Below are positions 35,232-44,537 of a stretch of DNA of 58,751 nt, in pieces (position 1 is the stretch's first letter; the number at the start of each line of letters is the position of its first letter). Source of the DNA: Helicobacter cetorum (GTDB lineage: Bacteria > Campylobacterota > Campylobacteria > Campylobacterales > DZAY01); the NCBI GenBank assembly GCA_022729735.1, contig DZAY01000016.1, forward strand, positions 1 to 58,751, given 5' to 3'. A program made the position numbers and the translations under genes. Below the pieces are notes generated by a model. It saw nothing but the letters and a program-made list of their open reading frames with translations. It searched no databases and was not told where the DNA came from.

Positions 35232-36100
35232 TATTTTAACCTTTTAATCCAAGCACCCGCATCTATCTCTTTTCTTACAGTTTCTAATGCTCCTTGAACA
35301 CTCTCTCTTGAGTTATAAGGTCCAACTAAAACTTTTGTAAATTCTTTACCATTTACACTCTCTTCGTGTAACTTATATGTATAGCCTTTTTTAGATAAGT
35401 TTGCTAAGAAATCTTTATCTGGACTATTTTTTATAAATGATGCAACTTGAATATAATATTCCCCTGAAGTCGCTGGAGCTGGTTGTGGAGCTGGTTTTGG
35501 CTCTTCTTTCACTTGTTGCACTGGTGGTTTTGGTGCTTGTGGAGCTGGTTTTGGCTCTTCTTTCACTTGTTGCACTGGTGGTTTTGGTGGTTGCGGAGCT
35601 GGTTTTGGCTCTTCTTTTACTACTTGTTGCACTGGTGGTTTTGGTGGTTGCGGAGCTGGTTTTGGCTCTTCTTTTACCACTTGTTGCACTGGTGGTTTTG
35701 GTTGCTGTGGAGCTGGTTGTGGAGCTGGTCTTGGCTCTTCTTTTACCACTTGTTGTTGTGGAGCTGGTTGTGTTGCTCCTTCTCTTTGCTGTTTAATCTC
35801 ATTTATTAATCTCTCCAACCTTTCATCAGCACTTGCATCTTTATTATCAGCTGGAATATTTTGGAAATTACTCTCTGAACTCTTTTGTGCATTTGGAACT
35901 GGCTGTGTATCTGGTGTAGGTATATTATTTATTGCATCTTGTTGTTTTTCTGGTGAAGAATTTACAACTTTCATAATACCCAAAATAACTAAAAATAGTA
36001 GTGCTAAAGATGCAGCGCCTAAAATTATCTTTTTACTACGATTTAAACTACCCTCTTTTTCTATTACAATGTCATTTAACTCTTGTTGTCTATCTTCCAT
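35231..36100 (-). CDS. SPOR-domain cell-envelope protein with Pro-rich repeats
   Basis: A 289-residue bitopic membrane protein. A cytoplasmic N-terminus precedes one membrane helix at about 25-46 (IILGAASLALLFLVILGIM). A long periplasmic linker holds five near-identical Pro/Lys/Glu/Gln repeats (core KEEPKPAPQ and PKPPVQQ). The C-terminal SPOR domain (about 215-289, YYIQVASFIKNSPDKDFL) binds denuded peptidoglycan, typically at the division site. Position downstream of DUF1882 matches Cj0404 in Campylobacter jejuni. The linker probably spans the periplasm. Confidence 0.9.
   Translation of the reverse strand: MEDRQQELNDIVIEKEGSLNRSKKIILGAASLALLFLVILGIMKVVNSSPEKQQDAINNIPTPDTQPVPNAQKSSESNFQNIPADNKDASADERLERLINEIKQQREGATQPAPQQQVVKEEPRPAPQPAPQQPKPPVQQVVKEEPKPAPQPPKPPVQQVVKEEPKPAPQPPKPPVQQVKEEPKPAPQAPKPPVQQVKEEPKPAPQPAPATSGEYYIQVASFIKNSPDKDFLANLSKKGYTYKLHEESVNGKEFTKVLVGPYNSRESVQGALETVRKEIDAGAWIKRLK
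35470..35765 (-). repeat. Tandem Pro-rich coding repeats in the SPOR gene
   Basis: Five tandem units of 54-57 bp encode KEEPKPAPQ-x-PKPPVQQ-V. Adjacent units differ by only a few bases or by one codon (VV versus V). High identity makes copy number prone to change by slippage or recombination. The reverse strand also gives long open frames here, which are artefacts of the repeat. Confidence 0.9.
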
Positions 36101-36112
36101 TTTGTCCTCCTT

Positions 36113-36655
36113 TTATAGATGTTTTGACCACGATGCACCTCGCTCTTTTGCATAAATGTCATAAGGCAACACTAAGATATTAAACTCTTTTGGTAAATCT
36201 AAATTTGGAAACATTCTCCACTGTGTCGGTAGTTTTTGAGCCAATTTCATAGAAAGAGTTTTACCTAATTGAGAAGCTTCTTGAAGTGTAGTATGCCCTT
36301 TATGCACATATAGATGGAGATGTCCTTCGGTTTTGCTTTTGTAAGCTGTGAAATTTATAAACCCTTCTTCTCTTAGCATAAGTTGAGCTCTATGATAAAA
36401 TCGCTCTGGGTCTCTACCATTATAATCAAATACAATATTTTCAACTTTATCATGACTATTAATAAGAGAGTGAGCCACGGTGATAAGTCCATCGGAGTGT
36501 TGGTCCATAATTTGCTTACTTAGCATAGCATCTACTCTTTGAAACTTATTAAATAGAGTTTTGCCTTTAAATTCTATTCTCTCACTACTATCTGTTTTTA
36601 GCCAATAGTGGTCTGTTAGCATCTTAATTAGTTTTATATCTACATTATAAGCCAT
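36113..36655 (-). CDS. DUF1882 family protein
   Basis: A 180-residue cytoplasmic protein of the DUF1882 family, found almost only in Campylobacterota (HP0184 and Cj0403 occupy the same place next to glyA, from memory). It begins with a conserved block ([13 protein letters not shown]). The rest has [19 protein letters not shown] and [14 protein letters not shown], which could form a small alpha/beta nucleic-acid or ligand-binding fold. Its function is unknown. It lies 12 bases after glyA and 12 before the SPOR gene. Confidence 0.82.
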   Translation of the reverse strand: MAYNVDIKLIKMLTDHYWLKTDSSERIEFKGKTLFNKFQRVDAMLSKQIMDQHSDGLITVAHSLINSHDKVENIVFDYNGRDPERFYHRAQLMLREEGFINFTAYKSKTEGHLHLYVHKGHTTLQEASQLGKTLSMKLAQKLPTQWRMFPNLDLPKEFNILVLPYDIYAKERGASWSKHL

Positions 36656-36667
36656 TTTTAAATCCTT

Positions 36668-37915
36668 TTAATATGTCGGTTGATTGTAGATAATAAATCT
36701 ACTTGCTAACTCTTTTATCTCCTCTTTTATTTTATGATGTTTTTCTATATTATTTACATCATCTAATACATCTGCAATTTTATTTGCAACAAACTCAAAC
36801 TCTGCTTCTTTAAAACCTCTACTAGTTAATGCTGGTGAGCCAATTCTAACTCCACTTGTAACAAATGGACTTCTAATTTCTCCAGGGACTGTATTTTTAT
36901 TTACTGTAATTCCAGCATTTCCAAGAGCAATATCTGCATCTTTACCACTGAAATCTCTATTTAGAAATGATACCAAAACCAAATGGTTATCAGTTCCACC
37001 ACTAACAATATCATAACCTCTTGCTATTAAAACTTCCGCCAATTTTTTAGCATTCGCTTTAACTTGCTTTGCATAGCTAATCCACTCTGGTTTTAAATTT
37101 TCACCAAATCCAACAGCTTTTCCTGCAATAACATGAACTAATGGTCCGCCTTGAGTTCCAGGGAAAATTGCTTTGTTAATCTTAGTAGCTATCTCTTCAG
37201 AGTTAGTTAAAATTATTCCACCTCGAGGTCCTCTTAAAGTTTTATGAGTTGTGCTTGTTACTACATCACAATATGGAAATGGGCTTGGATGTTCTCCTGC
37301 TACAACTAATCCTGCAATATGTGCTACATCTGCCATAAGAATTGCACCAACAGAGTCTGCAATTTCTCTAAACTTTTTAAAATCTATCTCTCTTGGATAT
37401 GCACTTGCTCCACAAATTATCATTTTTGGTTTTACAATTTTTGCAATTTCTGCAACTTTTTCATAATTAATATATCCATCTAACTCTACACCATAAAAAA
37501 AGCTTTGATAGTTTTGACCTGAAAAGCTAACTTTTGCACCGTGAGTTAAATGTCCTCCATGACTTAAATCCATTCCTAAAATCTTATCATATGGATTTAA
37601 TAGTGCTGAATATACTGCCACATTTGCACTACTTCCAGAGTGTGGCTGAACATTTGCAAAATTGCAATTAAATAGTTTTTTAACTCTCTCAATTGCTAAA
37701 TTCTCAACCTCATCAGCAAATTCACATCCACCATAATATCTCTTATTTGGATAACCTTCAGCATATTTATTTGTAAAAACTGAACCCATTGCTTCCATAA
37801 CAGCTGGTGATGCAAAATTTTCACTTGCAATCATTTCCAAATGGTAACTTTGTCGCTCTAACTCTTTTTCTATAATAGAATATACCTCTAAATCACTATC
37901 TTTTAAAAAACTCAT
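36668..37915 (-). CDS. glyA: Serine hydroxymethyltransferase
   Basis: GlyA interconverts serine and glycine with tetrahydrofolate, feeding one-carbon metabolism. The 415-residue length is standard. Motifs include [58 protein letters not shown] and the PLP-lysine region [14 protein letters not shown]. It lies 13 bases downstream of lysS in the conserved lysS-glyA order. Confidence 0.97.
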   Translation of the reverse strand: MSFLKDSDLEVYSIIEKELERQSYHLEMIASENFASPAVMEAMGSVFTNKYAEGYPNKRYYGGCEFADEVENLAIERVKKLFNCNFANVQPHSGSSANVAVYSALLNPYDKILGMDLSHGGHLTHGAKVSFSGQNYQSFFYGVELDGYINYEKVAEIAKIVKPKMIICGASAYPREIDFKKFREIADSVGAILMADVAHIAGLVVAGEHPSPFPYCDVVTSTTHKTLRGPRGGIILTNSEEIATKINKAIFPGTQGGPLVHVIAGKAVGFGENLKPEWISYAKQVKANAKKLAEVLIARGYDIVSGGTDNHLVLVSFLNRDFSGKDADIALGNAGITVNKNTVPGEIRSPFVTSGVRIGSPALTSRGFKEAEFEFVANKIADVLDDVNNIEKHHKIKEEIKELASRFIIYNQPTY

Positions 37916-37928
37916 CTTCCTTCCTTTA

Positions 37929-39419
37929 TTAGTTTTGTTGTAATCTCATAGCTGGGAAAAGTAGCACATCTTTGATTGAGTGAGAATTTGTAAGCAACAT
38001 AACAAGCCTATCAATTCCAATCCCTTGCCCTGCTGTTGGAGCCATTCCATAACCCAAAGCTCTAACATAATCACTATCCATTTCGTGTGCTTCATCATCA
38101 CCTGCATTTTTGCTCTCAACCTGTTTTGCAAATCGCTCATACTGGTCAAGTGGGTCATTTAATTCACTAAAACCATTTGCAATCTCTTTTGAAGCAATAA
38201 ATAGCTCAAATCTTTCTGCAATATCTAAATTTGTATCACTTCGTCTAGCTAAAGGTGATATATCGATTGGAAAATCTGTAACAAATGTTGGATTAATTAG
38301 CTTATCTTCTACAAAGTTATCAAATAGAGTTGCTTGAAGAGTTCCTAAACTAATATTTTTTGGAACCTCTAAATTTTTAGATTTGATAAATTCCAAACAT
38401 TTGTCTAAATTTGTAGCTATATCTTTCTCAACTCCACCTATTTCAACTATTGCATCTACATAGCTAATTTTTTTAAATGGTGTTGTAAAATCTATAACTT
38501 TCCCATCATACTCTAACTCTCTATTTAAGCCTAAATTAGAGAATATATAATCAAACATTTCTTCACTTAATCTCATCAAATCATCATATTTTTTATATGC
38601 CCAGTAGTATTCAAGCATTGTAAATTCTGGATTGTGAGTGTGGTCCATTCCTTCATTTCTAAAGTTTCTATTGATTTCAAATACAGCCTCAAACCCACCA
38701 ACTATCAATCGCTTTAGATATAGCTCTGGTGCAATTCTTAAATATCTATCAACTCCCAAAGCATTATGGTGAGTTACAAATGGTCTTGCATTTGCTCCAC
38801 CTGCAATTGGATGCATCATTGGAGTTTCAACTTCTAAAAATCCTTTGCCTTCAAAAAATTTTCGTAAAAGTGAAACAATTTGACTTCTTTTTTTAAACAC
38901 ATCTTTAACTTGAGCATTCATAATTAAGTCTAAATATCGCTGTCTATATCTTGCTTCTACATCAACTAAACCGTGATACTTTTCTGGTAATGGAACAATA
39001 GCTTTTGTAGCTAAAATTAATTCACTAACATGAAGAGATAATTCACCTGTTTTTGTGATAAATGGATAACCTTTAACTGAAATTATATCTCCAACTTCTA
39101 TTAGTTTTGATACATTTTTAAACCACTCTTCACCCAATCCATCTCTATTAAAATATATTTGAACTTGTGCAACTTCATCTTCAATTTTTGCAAATATCGC
39201 TTTTCCCATAGCTCTTAAGAATTTTATTCTACCAGCTAACCAAACTTCAACACTTATATCTTTTTTTTCTTCTAAGTTTAAAACATATTCAAACTTTTTT
39301 AAAAACTCTAAGTTTGATAACTCTTTAGAAACTCTATTATTATATGGATTTACTCCTAAACTCTTCAACTCTTCTGCTTTTTCTATTCTTAATTTTTCAT
39401 ACTGGTTATCAAATATCAA
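37929..39419 (-). CDS. lysS: Lysyl-tRNA synthetase, class II
   Basis: LysS charges tRNA-Lys. It has 496 residues: an N-terminal OB-fold anticodon-binding domain (about 50-150, [20 protein letters not shown]) and a class II catalytic core with motif 2 ([19 protein letters not shown]) and motif 3 ([17 protein letters not shown]). It overlaps fur by four bases, as in the Campylobacter fur-lysS pair. Confidence 0.97.
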   Translation of the reverse strand: MIFDNQYEKLRIEKAEELKSLGVNPYNNRVSKELSNLEFLKKFEYVLNLEEKKDISVEVWLAGRIKFLRAMGKAIFAKIEDEVAQVQIYFNRDGLGEEWFKNVSKLIEVGDIISVKGYPFITKTGELSLHVSELILATKAIVPLPEKYHGLVDVEARYRQRYLDLIMNAQVKDVFKKRSQIVSLLRKFFEGKGFLEVETPMMHPIAGGANARPFVTHHNALGVDRYLRIAPELYLKRLIVGGFEAVFEINRNFRNEGMDHTHNPEFTMLEYYWAYKKYDDLMRLSEEMFDYIFSNLGLNRELEYDGKVIDFTTPFKKISYVDAIVEIGGVEKDIATNLDKCLEFIKSKNLEVPKNISLGTLQATLFDNFVEDKLINPTFVTDFPIDISPLARRSDTNLDIAERFELFIASKEIANGFSELNDPLDQYERFAKQVESKNAGDDEAHEMDSDYVRALGYGMAPTAGQGIGIDRLVMLLTNSHSIKDVLLFPAMRLQQN

Positions 39420-39883
39420 AAACTATCCTTCTTATTTAATTTAGTTTGACATGTTGGACATATTCCAAATATCTGCAAAACATGCTCTTTTATTATATAT
39501 CCATATTTATTAGCAATTTTTTGTTGTCGCTCTTCAATCTCTTCATCTACAAATTCTACAATTGCTCCACAATTTGAACATATCAAATGGTCGTGATGAA
39601 TTTGTGTTCCAAACTCATACTTTTTGCCACTAACACCAAATGAGATAGAATTAACAAAATCAGCTTTTTCCAAAAGTCCTAATGTTCGATAAATTGTAGC
39701 AATTCCAATATTTAAATCTGGATTGTTGTGTTTGATTAGTAGATATAAATCTTCTGGAGTAAAATGTGTATCAACATTATCAAAAAGAGTTTTTAAAACA
39801 ACTTCTCTTTGATGAGTATATTTTAACTCATTTTTTTTAAGTAGCTCTTTGTATTGAGTTAATATATCTTCAAAATCTCTCAA
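39416..39883 (-). CDS. fur: Ferric uptake regulator Fur
   Basis: Fur is an iron-responsive repressor of 155 residues. An N-terminal winged helix spans about 15-85 ([45 protein letters not shown]). The dimerisation domain has the regulatory His motif [16 protein letters not shown] and a second Cys pair CPTCQ. The order cvpA-fur-lysS is typical of the phylum. It probably controls iron genes such as the exbB-exbD-tonB operon in this window, although no clear Fur box was seen there. Confidence 0.95.
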   Translation of the reverse strand: MRDFEDILTQYKELLKKNELKYTHQREVVLKTLFDNVDTHFTPEDLYLLIKHNNPDLNIGIATIYRTLGLLEKADFVNSISFGVSGKKYEFGTQIHHDHLICSNCGAIVEFVDEEIEERQQKIANKYGYIIKEHVLQIFGICPTCQTKLNKKDSF

Positions 39884-39886
39884 AAC

Positions 39887-40438
39887 TTATTCCTTAACTG
39901 CTGGTTTTATAGTTTTCATAACTGAATTTATATCCATTAAATCTTTTTGATTAGATAGTTCATCTCCCAAAATCGCTTCACCAGTTTTTACAAGATACTT
40001 ATAAACAAAACTATCTGCTGTAACTTTTTTTAACATATCATTAAAAATATCAATAGTTGAAAGCATATATATCATCACAGAAAAAATCAAAAATACTTTT
40101 GCACTACCAACAATAAATCCAAAAAGTTTATTTACAATTGATAATCCACTAATATCTAATAGCTTTTCTATCATAACTCCTATAATTATACTAATAATCC
40201 AAACAGTTATAAAAATTATTATAAAACTAATAAATATCACTAAGGCTTCACTTTCTAATTTGAGAGATTGATTTAGAGGAATTGATAAATCTCTATAAAA
40301 CTCATTTGCAAGAAAAAGCCCACCAATAATACCCACAAGTCCAAAAACTTCAGATACAAACCCCCTAAAAAAGCCTCTAATACCAACTACTAAAACAGCC
40401 AAAACAACAATTAAATCCAAATAGTTAAAAGCTTCCAT
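39887..40438 (-). CDS. cvpA: CvpA family membrane protein
   Basis: A 183-residue inner-membrane protein with four hydrophobic segments. The first carries the family pattern DLIVVLAVLVVGIRGFFRGF, then GLVGIIGGLFLANEFY and a long third and fourth helix with IVNKLFGFIVGSAKVFLIF. In E. coli CvpA affects envelope stress and purine regulation; the exact activity is unknown. It is three bases upstream of fur and begins the operon. Confidence 0.88.
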   Translation of the reverse strand: MEAFNYLDLIVVLAVLVVGIRGFFRGFVSEVFGLVGIIGGLFLANEFYRDLSIPLNQSLKLESEALVIFISFIIIFITVWIISIIIGVMIEKLLDISGLSIVNKLFGFIVGSAKVFLIFSVMIYMLSTIDIFNDMLKKVTADSFVYKYLVKTGEAILGDELSNQKDLMDINSVMKTIKPAVKE

Positions 40439-40612
40439 TAATTACTCAAAGCTCTTAACTAACATATTTGTTATAGTTTTTAGTAGTTCATTCACTTAAA
40501 TTAGCCTTTTTTCTGAAAATTATACTACTAATATTGTAAAAAAAAGTTGATATTAAAATTTAATTGCGATTGAAGTAGAAATAAATTTCAGTTTTAGCAG
40601 TTGTTTAGCAAT

Positions 40613-40631
40613 TCCCAACAAGATGTTGGGA
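40613..40631 (-). terminator. Hairpin downstream of the UspA gene
   Basis: TCCCAACA (40613-40620), AGA, TGTTGGGA (40624-40631) is a perfect 8-bp stem with a 3-base loop, eight bases beyond the usp stop codon. No T-run follows on the minus strand, so it may be a weak or factor-dependent terminator or an RNA 3'-end stabiliser. The rest of the 200-base gap from 40439 to 40638 shows nothing else clear beyond the cvpA promoter region. Confidence 0.45.
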
Positions 40632-40638
40632 GTATGTG

Positions 40639-41484
40639 CTACATTGTAACTAATATATCGCTTTTGCTCTCTCTAATAATATAAGCACTTGTGCTTCCAA
40701 CCATAAGTGAGCCAATATCAATTAAACCATTACTATTTAAAATAATTAGCTCTATCGATTTTGAATTAGCATAATCTATAATTGATTGTCCAATATTTGG
40801 CAGTGCTTCAACTGTATCTACAATCAAATCAACTCCAAGTGAGTTTGAAAAACTATCAAGTGCATTTTTAGCATTTGTCTTTATCTGCTCTTGCAGTCTT
40901 GCAACTTCTGTATCTATTCCATAAAAATTAAGTGCAAACTCTGTTGGACAACTATATGAATTTAAAATAGTAATATCATGTGAAGCTTTTAGAAACTTTG
41001 AATTTCTAATACTATTTAATGATTTTTCACTTAAATCTGTTGGAAATAGAACTGTTTTATAATCTTCATGACAACTATTTTTAACTATCAAAGTAGCTTT
41101 TTTAGAGTGTTGAATAACCTTTTCACTTGTTGAGCCAAGTAGTGTTCCACTATCTTTATTATGGTTACCAATTACTATTAAATCAGCATCAATTTCATCA
41201 GCTAAAGCTACAATTTCTCGACTTGAACTACCTTTTTTAATAACTACATCAAAGTTCTCACTATTTAGCATTTGAGTTAAGTTATGTGTAAGTTTTGTTT
41301 TAATTGTCTCATCATTTATAATTACACACTCTTGAATAAGACATAATGCTTTTTCAAATAGTGAAATATCTATAACATGAAGAGCTGTAATTTTTGCATC
41401 AAACTCTTTTGCCAAAAGCGAAGCTCTTTTTAGAACTTCGTGTGACTTTGGCGATAAATCAACTGCTACTAATATATTTTTCAT
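40639..41484 (-). CDS. Tandem universal stress protein
   Basis: A 281-residue cytoplasmic protein with two UspA domains (about 1-138 and 143-281). The first has ILVAVDLSPKSHEVLKRA, LIVIGNHNKDSGTLLGSTSEKVIQHSK, and the ATP-binding G-2x-G-9x-G(S/T) pattern is present there. The second has TVLFPTDLSEKS and LMVGSTSAYIIRESK, more degenerate. It follows nhaD by 12 bases, so it is likely to be induced with the antiporter under salt or pH stress. Confidence 0.9.
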   Translation of the reverse strand: MKNILVAVDLSPKSHEVLKRASLLAKEFDAKITALHVIDISLFEKALCLIQECVIINDETIKTKLTHNLTQMLNSENFDVVIKKGSSSREIVALADEIDADLIVIGNHNKDSGTLLGSTSEKVIQHSKKATLIVKNSCHEDYKTVLFPTDLSEKSLNSIRNSKFLKASHDITILNSYSCPTEFALNFYGIDTEVARLQEQIKTNAKNALDSFSNSLGVDLIVDTVEALPNIGQSIIDYANSKSIELIILNSNGLIDIGSLMVGSTSAYIIRESKSDILVTM

Positions 41485-41496
41485 CTAAAATCCTTT

Positions 41497-42801
41497 TTAA
41501 TAAATTCCAAGTATCTCAAATTGAATATACCATACAACTAAAGATACAACATATCCAACTGCAACTGTCCAAGCTAATTTCATATGAGAACTAAATGTAT
41601 AAATTCCTCTAAGTTTTCCCATAACTCCAACACCAGCAGCACTACCAAAGCTAATTAAACTTCCACCAATTCCAGCAGTCAAAGTTACAAGTAACCATTG
41701 GTCAATTCCCATATCAGGATTTGCTTTTAATACAGCACTCATAACAGGCACATTATCAACCACAGCTGAAATCAAACCAACACCAATATTTGCACTACTT
41801 GCTCCAATAATTTCATAAGCATTTGCAGCAATTGCCAAATATCCTAAAAAGTGTAATCCACCAACAGCAGCTAAAATACCAAAGAAAAATAGTAGAGTAT
41901 CATTTTCTATTTTGCTAATACTATGATAAACATTAAAGTTATCAGCTGTTCGTTTTTTGAGATAGTATGAGTAAAGTTTTAGAAGTGATAAACCAAACAT
42001 CATACCCCACATTGCAGGAATGTGTAGAGCTTGATGAGATATTACAGCACAAAAAATTGTAAATGCACCAAGTCCAATTATTACTTTTCCACCTTGTTTG
42101 ATATATACAGGTTTTTCTGTCGTTGGGTCAAAGTGTGGTTTATCTGTTGGCAGTCCAAGACTAAGTAACCAAGCAGTAACAAGCCAACCAAGAACAGATG
42201 CAGGAAATAGATAAAAGAAATCAATAAATGGAGCTTTTCCAGCAACCCAAACCATTAAAGTTGTAATATCACCAAATGGACTCCAAGCACCACCAGCATT
42301 TGCAGCAACAACAATATTTATAGCTCCTGGGACTAAAAATGCTCTATTTTCTTTCTCAATTGTAACTAATACAGTTGATAAAATTAGAGCCGTTGTAAGA
42401 TTATCAGCAACAGGACTTATAAAAAATGCTAAAGTTCCCGTTATCCAAAATAGTTTTTTATAACTATAACCTTTTGAAACAAGATTATATTTTAGTGAAT
42501 CAAACACACCTCGCTCAATTAATGACTCAATATAGGTCATAGCAACATACAAGAAGAAGAAAATTTGAGCAATTTCTAAAATTAGATGATTAACTTCCTC
42601 TTCTAAAGCATGTTTGTCTAATCCATTAATTGCATAATAGACACCAATTAATATAAAGATAAAAGTTCCAATAAATAGTGCAGGTTTAGACTTATTTATG
42701 TGATACTTATCTTCTGTGGCAATGAAATAGTAACCAACAACAAAAATAACAAGACAGAGTATGCCAATCCAACTGCTTGTTAGCGAAATAGCTTCATGCA
42801 T
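41497..42801 (-). CDS. nhaD: Na+/H+ antiporter NhaD
   Basis: NhaD exchanges Na+ (or Li+) for H+ in the inner membrane. At 434 residues with about 11-12 helices it fits the NhaD/ArsB-type ion transporter family. Motifs include NHLILEIAQIFFFLYVAMTY, FFISPVADNLTTALILSTV and NIVVAANAGGAWSPFGDITT, with SAVVDNVPVMSAVLK and FGSAAGVGVMGKLRGIYTF later. Its presence fits a marine or brackish habitat. It heads an operon with usp and is divergent from the MASE3 kinase. Confidence 0.93.
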   Translation of the reverse strand: MHEAISLTSSWIGILCLVIFVVGYYFIATEDKYHINKSKPALFIGTFIFILIGVYYAINGLDKHALEEEVNHLILEIAQIFFFLYVAMTYIESLIERGVFDSLKYNLVSKGYSYKKLFWITGTLAFFISPVADNLTTALILSTVLVTIEKENRAFLVPGAINIVVAANAGGAWSPFGDITTLMVWVAGKAPFIDFFYLFPASVLGWLVTAWLLSLGLPTDKPHFDPTTEKPVYIKQGGKVIIGLGAFTIFCAVISHQALHIPAMWGMMFGLSLLKLYSYYLKKRTADNFNVYHSISKIENDTLLFFFGILAAVGGLHFLGYLAIAANAYEIIGASSANIGVGLISAVVDNVPVMSAVLKANPDMGIDQWLLVTLTAGIGGSLISFGSAAGVGVMGKLRGIYTFSSHMKLAWTVAVGYVVSLVVWYIQFEILGIY

Positions 42802-42821
42802 TGCAATCCTTTCAAATAAAA

Positions 42822-42841
42822 TTGGTTAGTATTTTAACCAA
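42822..42841. repeat. Inverted repeat in the nhaD leader
   Basis: TTGGTTA (42822-42828) and TAACCAA (42835-42841) form a 7-bp inverted repeat with a 6-base centre, about 20 bases upstream of the nhaD ATG. It could be an operator or an RNA hairpin near the ribosome-binding site. The short length limits confidence. Confidence 0.4.
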
Positions 42842-42924
42842 ATAATTCTTTAACTAATTCATATAATTAAAAAGTTCAATTACAGCTATTATAACTATTA
42901 AAAATAAAAATTAAAAACTAATTT

Positions 42925-42933
42925 GTTATAATT
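42925..42933 (+). promoter_or_regulatory. Candidate extended -10 promoter for the MASE3 kinase operon
   Basis: TG-T-TATAAT is a consensus extended -10 element 30 bases before the ATG at 42964. GAAGAGAG at 42952-42959 is the likely ribosome-binding site. Confidence 0.5.
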
Positions 42934-42963
42934 TTGTATTACTAAGTAAAGAAGAGAGTTTTT

Positions 42964-44535
42964 ATGATAAAAAGATTATTTATAACTGAAGCATTTATAG
43001 TTATTGCACTTTTGATAATTATTACAGCACTACTATCACATAGCTATCTTTTATTTCATATAAATGTTGAGTTTTTTAGCATTGTGATTGCATTTAGTCT
43101 ATTTGTATTTGGTTGGAATACAAAAGATAATTTCCAAAATAGTTACTTACTTGTAATATCTGTGGCATATCTATTTGTTGGCATACTTGATATGGTGCAT
43201 ACACTTGGATATAAGGGAATGAATATATTTACAAATGACCCAAACTTTGCAACACAACTTTGGATAATAGCAAGATTTATTGAAGCATCTACATTTATAG
43301 TTGCTTATAAATTTGTAAATAGAAAAATATCAGGAGTTAAAATAGTTGCTATTTATGCAATTATTACAACAGTAGCTATTGTTTCAGTTGTGTTTGGATA
43401 TTTTCCAGATTGTTATATTAATGGTGTTGGATTGACTACATTTAAAGTTGTAGCAGAATATATAATCTGTGGAATACTCATACTATCTCTAACTATTCTT
43501 CAAAAATCAAAAAATATTCCAAATAAAATAAAATTTATGTTATCTCTTGCCTTAATAGTTACAATAGTTTCAGAACTTTGCTTTACTCTTTATGTAGATA
43601 TTTATGGAGCTTTAAATATTATTGGACACATTCTAAAAGTTATCTCTTTTTATTTACTATATAGAGCCATTTTAGTTGTAGGAATTCAAGAGCCAATGGA
43701 AATTTTAACAACTCAATTAGAAGAAACAAAAGAAGATAATAGATTAAAAGAAGAGTTACTACTAAAGCAATCAAGAGTTGCATCTATGGGTGAAATGGTT
43801 AGTGCTATTGCTCACCATTGGCGACAACCTCTAAATGTAATTGCGATAAATGTGCAAAATATTCAAGATATGTATGATTTTGGAGAACTTACAAAAGAGT
43901 CATTAGAGCAAGAAATATCCAAAATTATGACAGATATTAATAATATGTCTGAAAATATAAATAATCTTTTGGGAATTATTCCAATAAATATTGAAGATAC
44001 AAACCATTGCACAGTTGAAGAGATAAAATTGGCTTATGAAGCGATAAAAGCAGAGCTTATATATTCTGATATAGAAGTTAAAGCAAATCTTTTTAATAAT
44101 GGATTTAAAAATATAGAAGATATAAATTGCGAAGAAGATAACTATCAATTTACAAGAATTGTTTCCTCGGAATTTAGACAAGTAATTTTTAATATTTTAT
44201 TAAATGCAAGAGATGCAATTCTTGTAAAAAGAGCAAAAGAGTTTCCAAATATGAGAGGTAGAATAGATATTAGTGTGCTTTTTGAAAATTCATATGAAAA
44301 AATTATTATAGAAGATAATGGCATTGGATTTGATAGTGAAACATTAAATAGAGTATTTGAACCATTCTTTACAACAAAAGAGCGAGGACAAGGTAAAGGT
44401 GTAATTACAGGAGTTGGCACAGGATTATATGTTGCAAAAATTGTAGTTGAAGAGCATATGGGTGGAAAAATTATGGTTAATAATGGTTTTATTGGTGCAA
44501 GAGTTATCATAACAATTCCAATAATAAAGAGTTAA
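42964..44535 (+). CDS. MASE3-domain sensor histidine kinase (WRQP type)
   Basis: A 523-residue membrane kinase. Residues 1-235 form a MASE3 membrane sensor with seven or eight helices (VFGWNTKDNFQNSYLLVISVA in part, LDMVHTLGYKGMN). A short coiled coil leads to the phosphoacceptor His284 in AIAHHWRQPLN. The HATPase domain has FNILLNARDAI, EDNGIGFD and GVGTGLYVAKIV. No response regulator gene adjoins it; the next gene is folP, three bases away. It may signal to a distant regulator. Confidence 0.88.
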   Translation: MIKRLFITEAFIVIALLIIITALLSHSYLLFHINVEFFSIVIAFSLFVFGWNTKDNFQNSYLLVISVAYLFVGILDMVHTLGYKGMNIFTNDPNFATQLWIIARFIEASTFIVAYKFVNRKISGVKIVAIYAIITTVAIVSVVFGYFPDCYINGVGLTTFKVVAEYIICGILILSLTILQKSKNIPNKIKFMLSLALIVTIVSELCFTLYVDIYGALNIIGHILKVISFYLLYRAILVVGIQEPMEILTTQLEETKEDNRLKEELLLKQSRVASMGEMVSAIAHHWRQPLNVIAINVQNIQDMYDFGELTKESLEQEISKIMTDINNMSENINNLLGIIPINIEDTNHCTVEEIKLAYEAIKAELIYSDIEVKANLFNNGFKNIEDINCEEDNYQFTRIVSSEFRQVIFNILLNARDAILVKRAKEFPNMRGRIDISVLFENSYEKIIIEDNGIGFDSETLNRVFEPFFTTKERGQGKGVITGVGTGLYVAKIVVEEHMGGKIMVNNGFIGARVIITIPIIKS

Positions 44536-44537
44536 AA

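Noticed and set aside
35437-35809. Two long plus-strand open frames rich in Val/Leu and Trp/Phe
   Set aside because: They are the reverse strand of the SPOR gene's Pro-rich repeats; composition is periodic and there is no ribosome-binding site.
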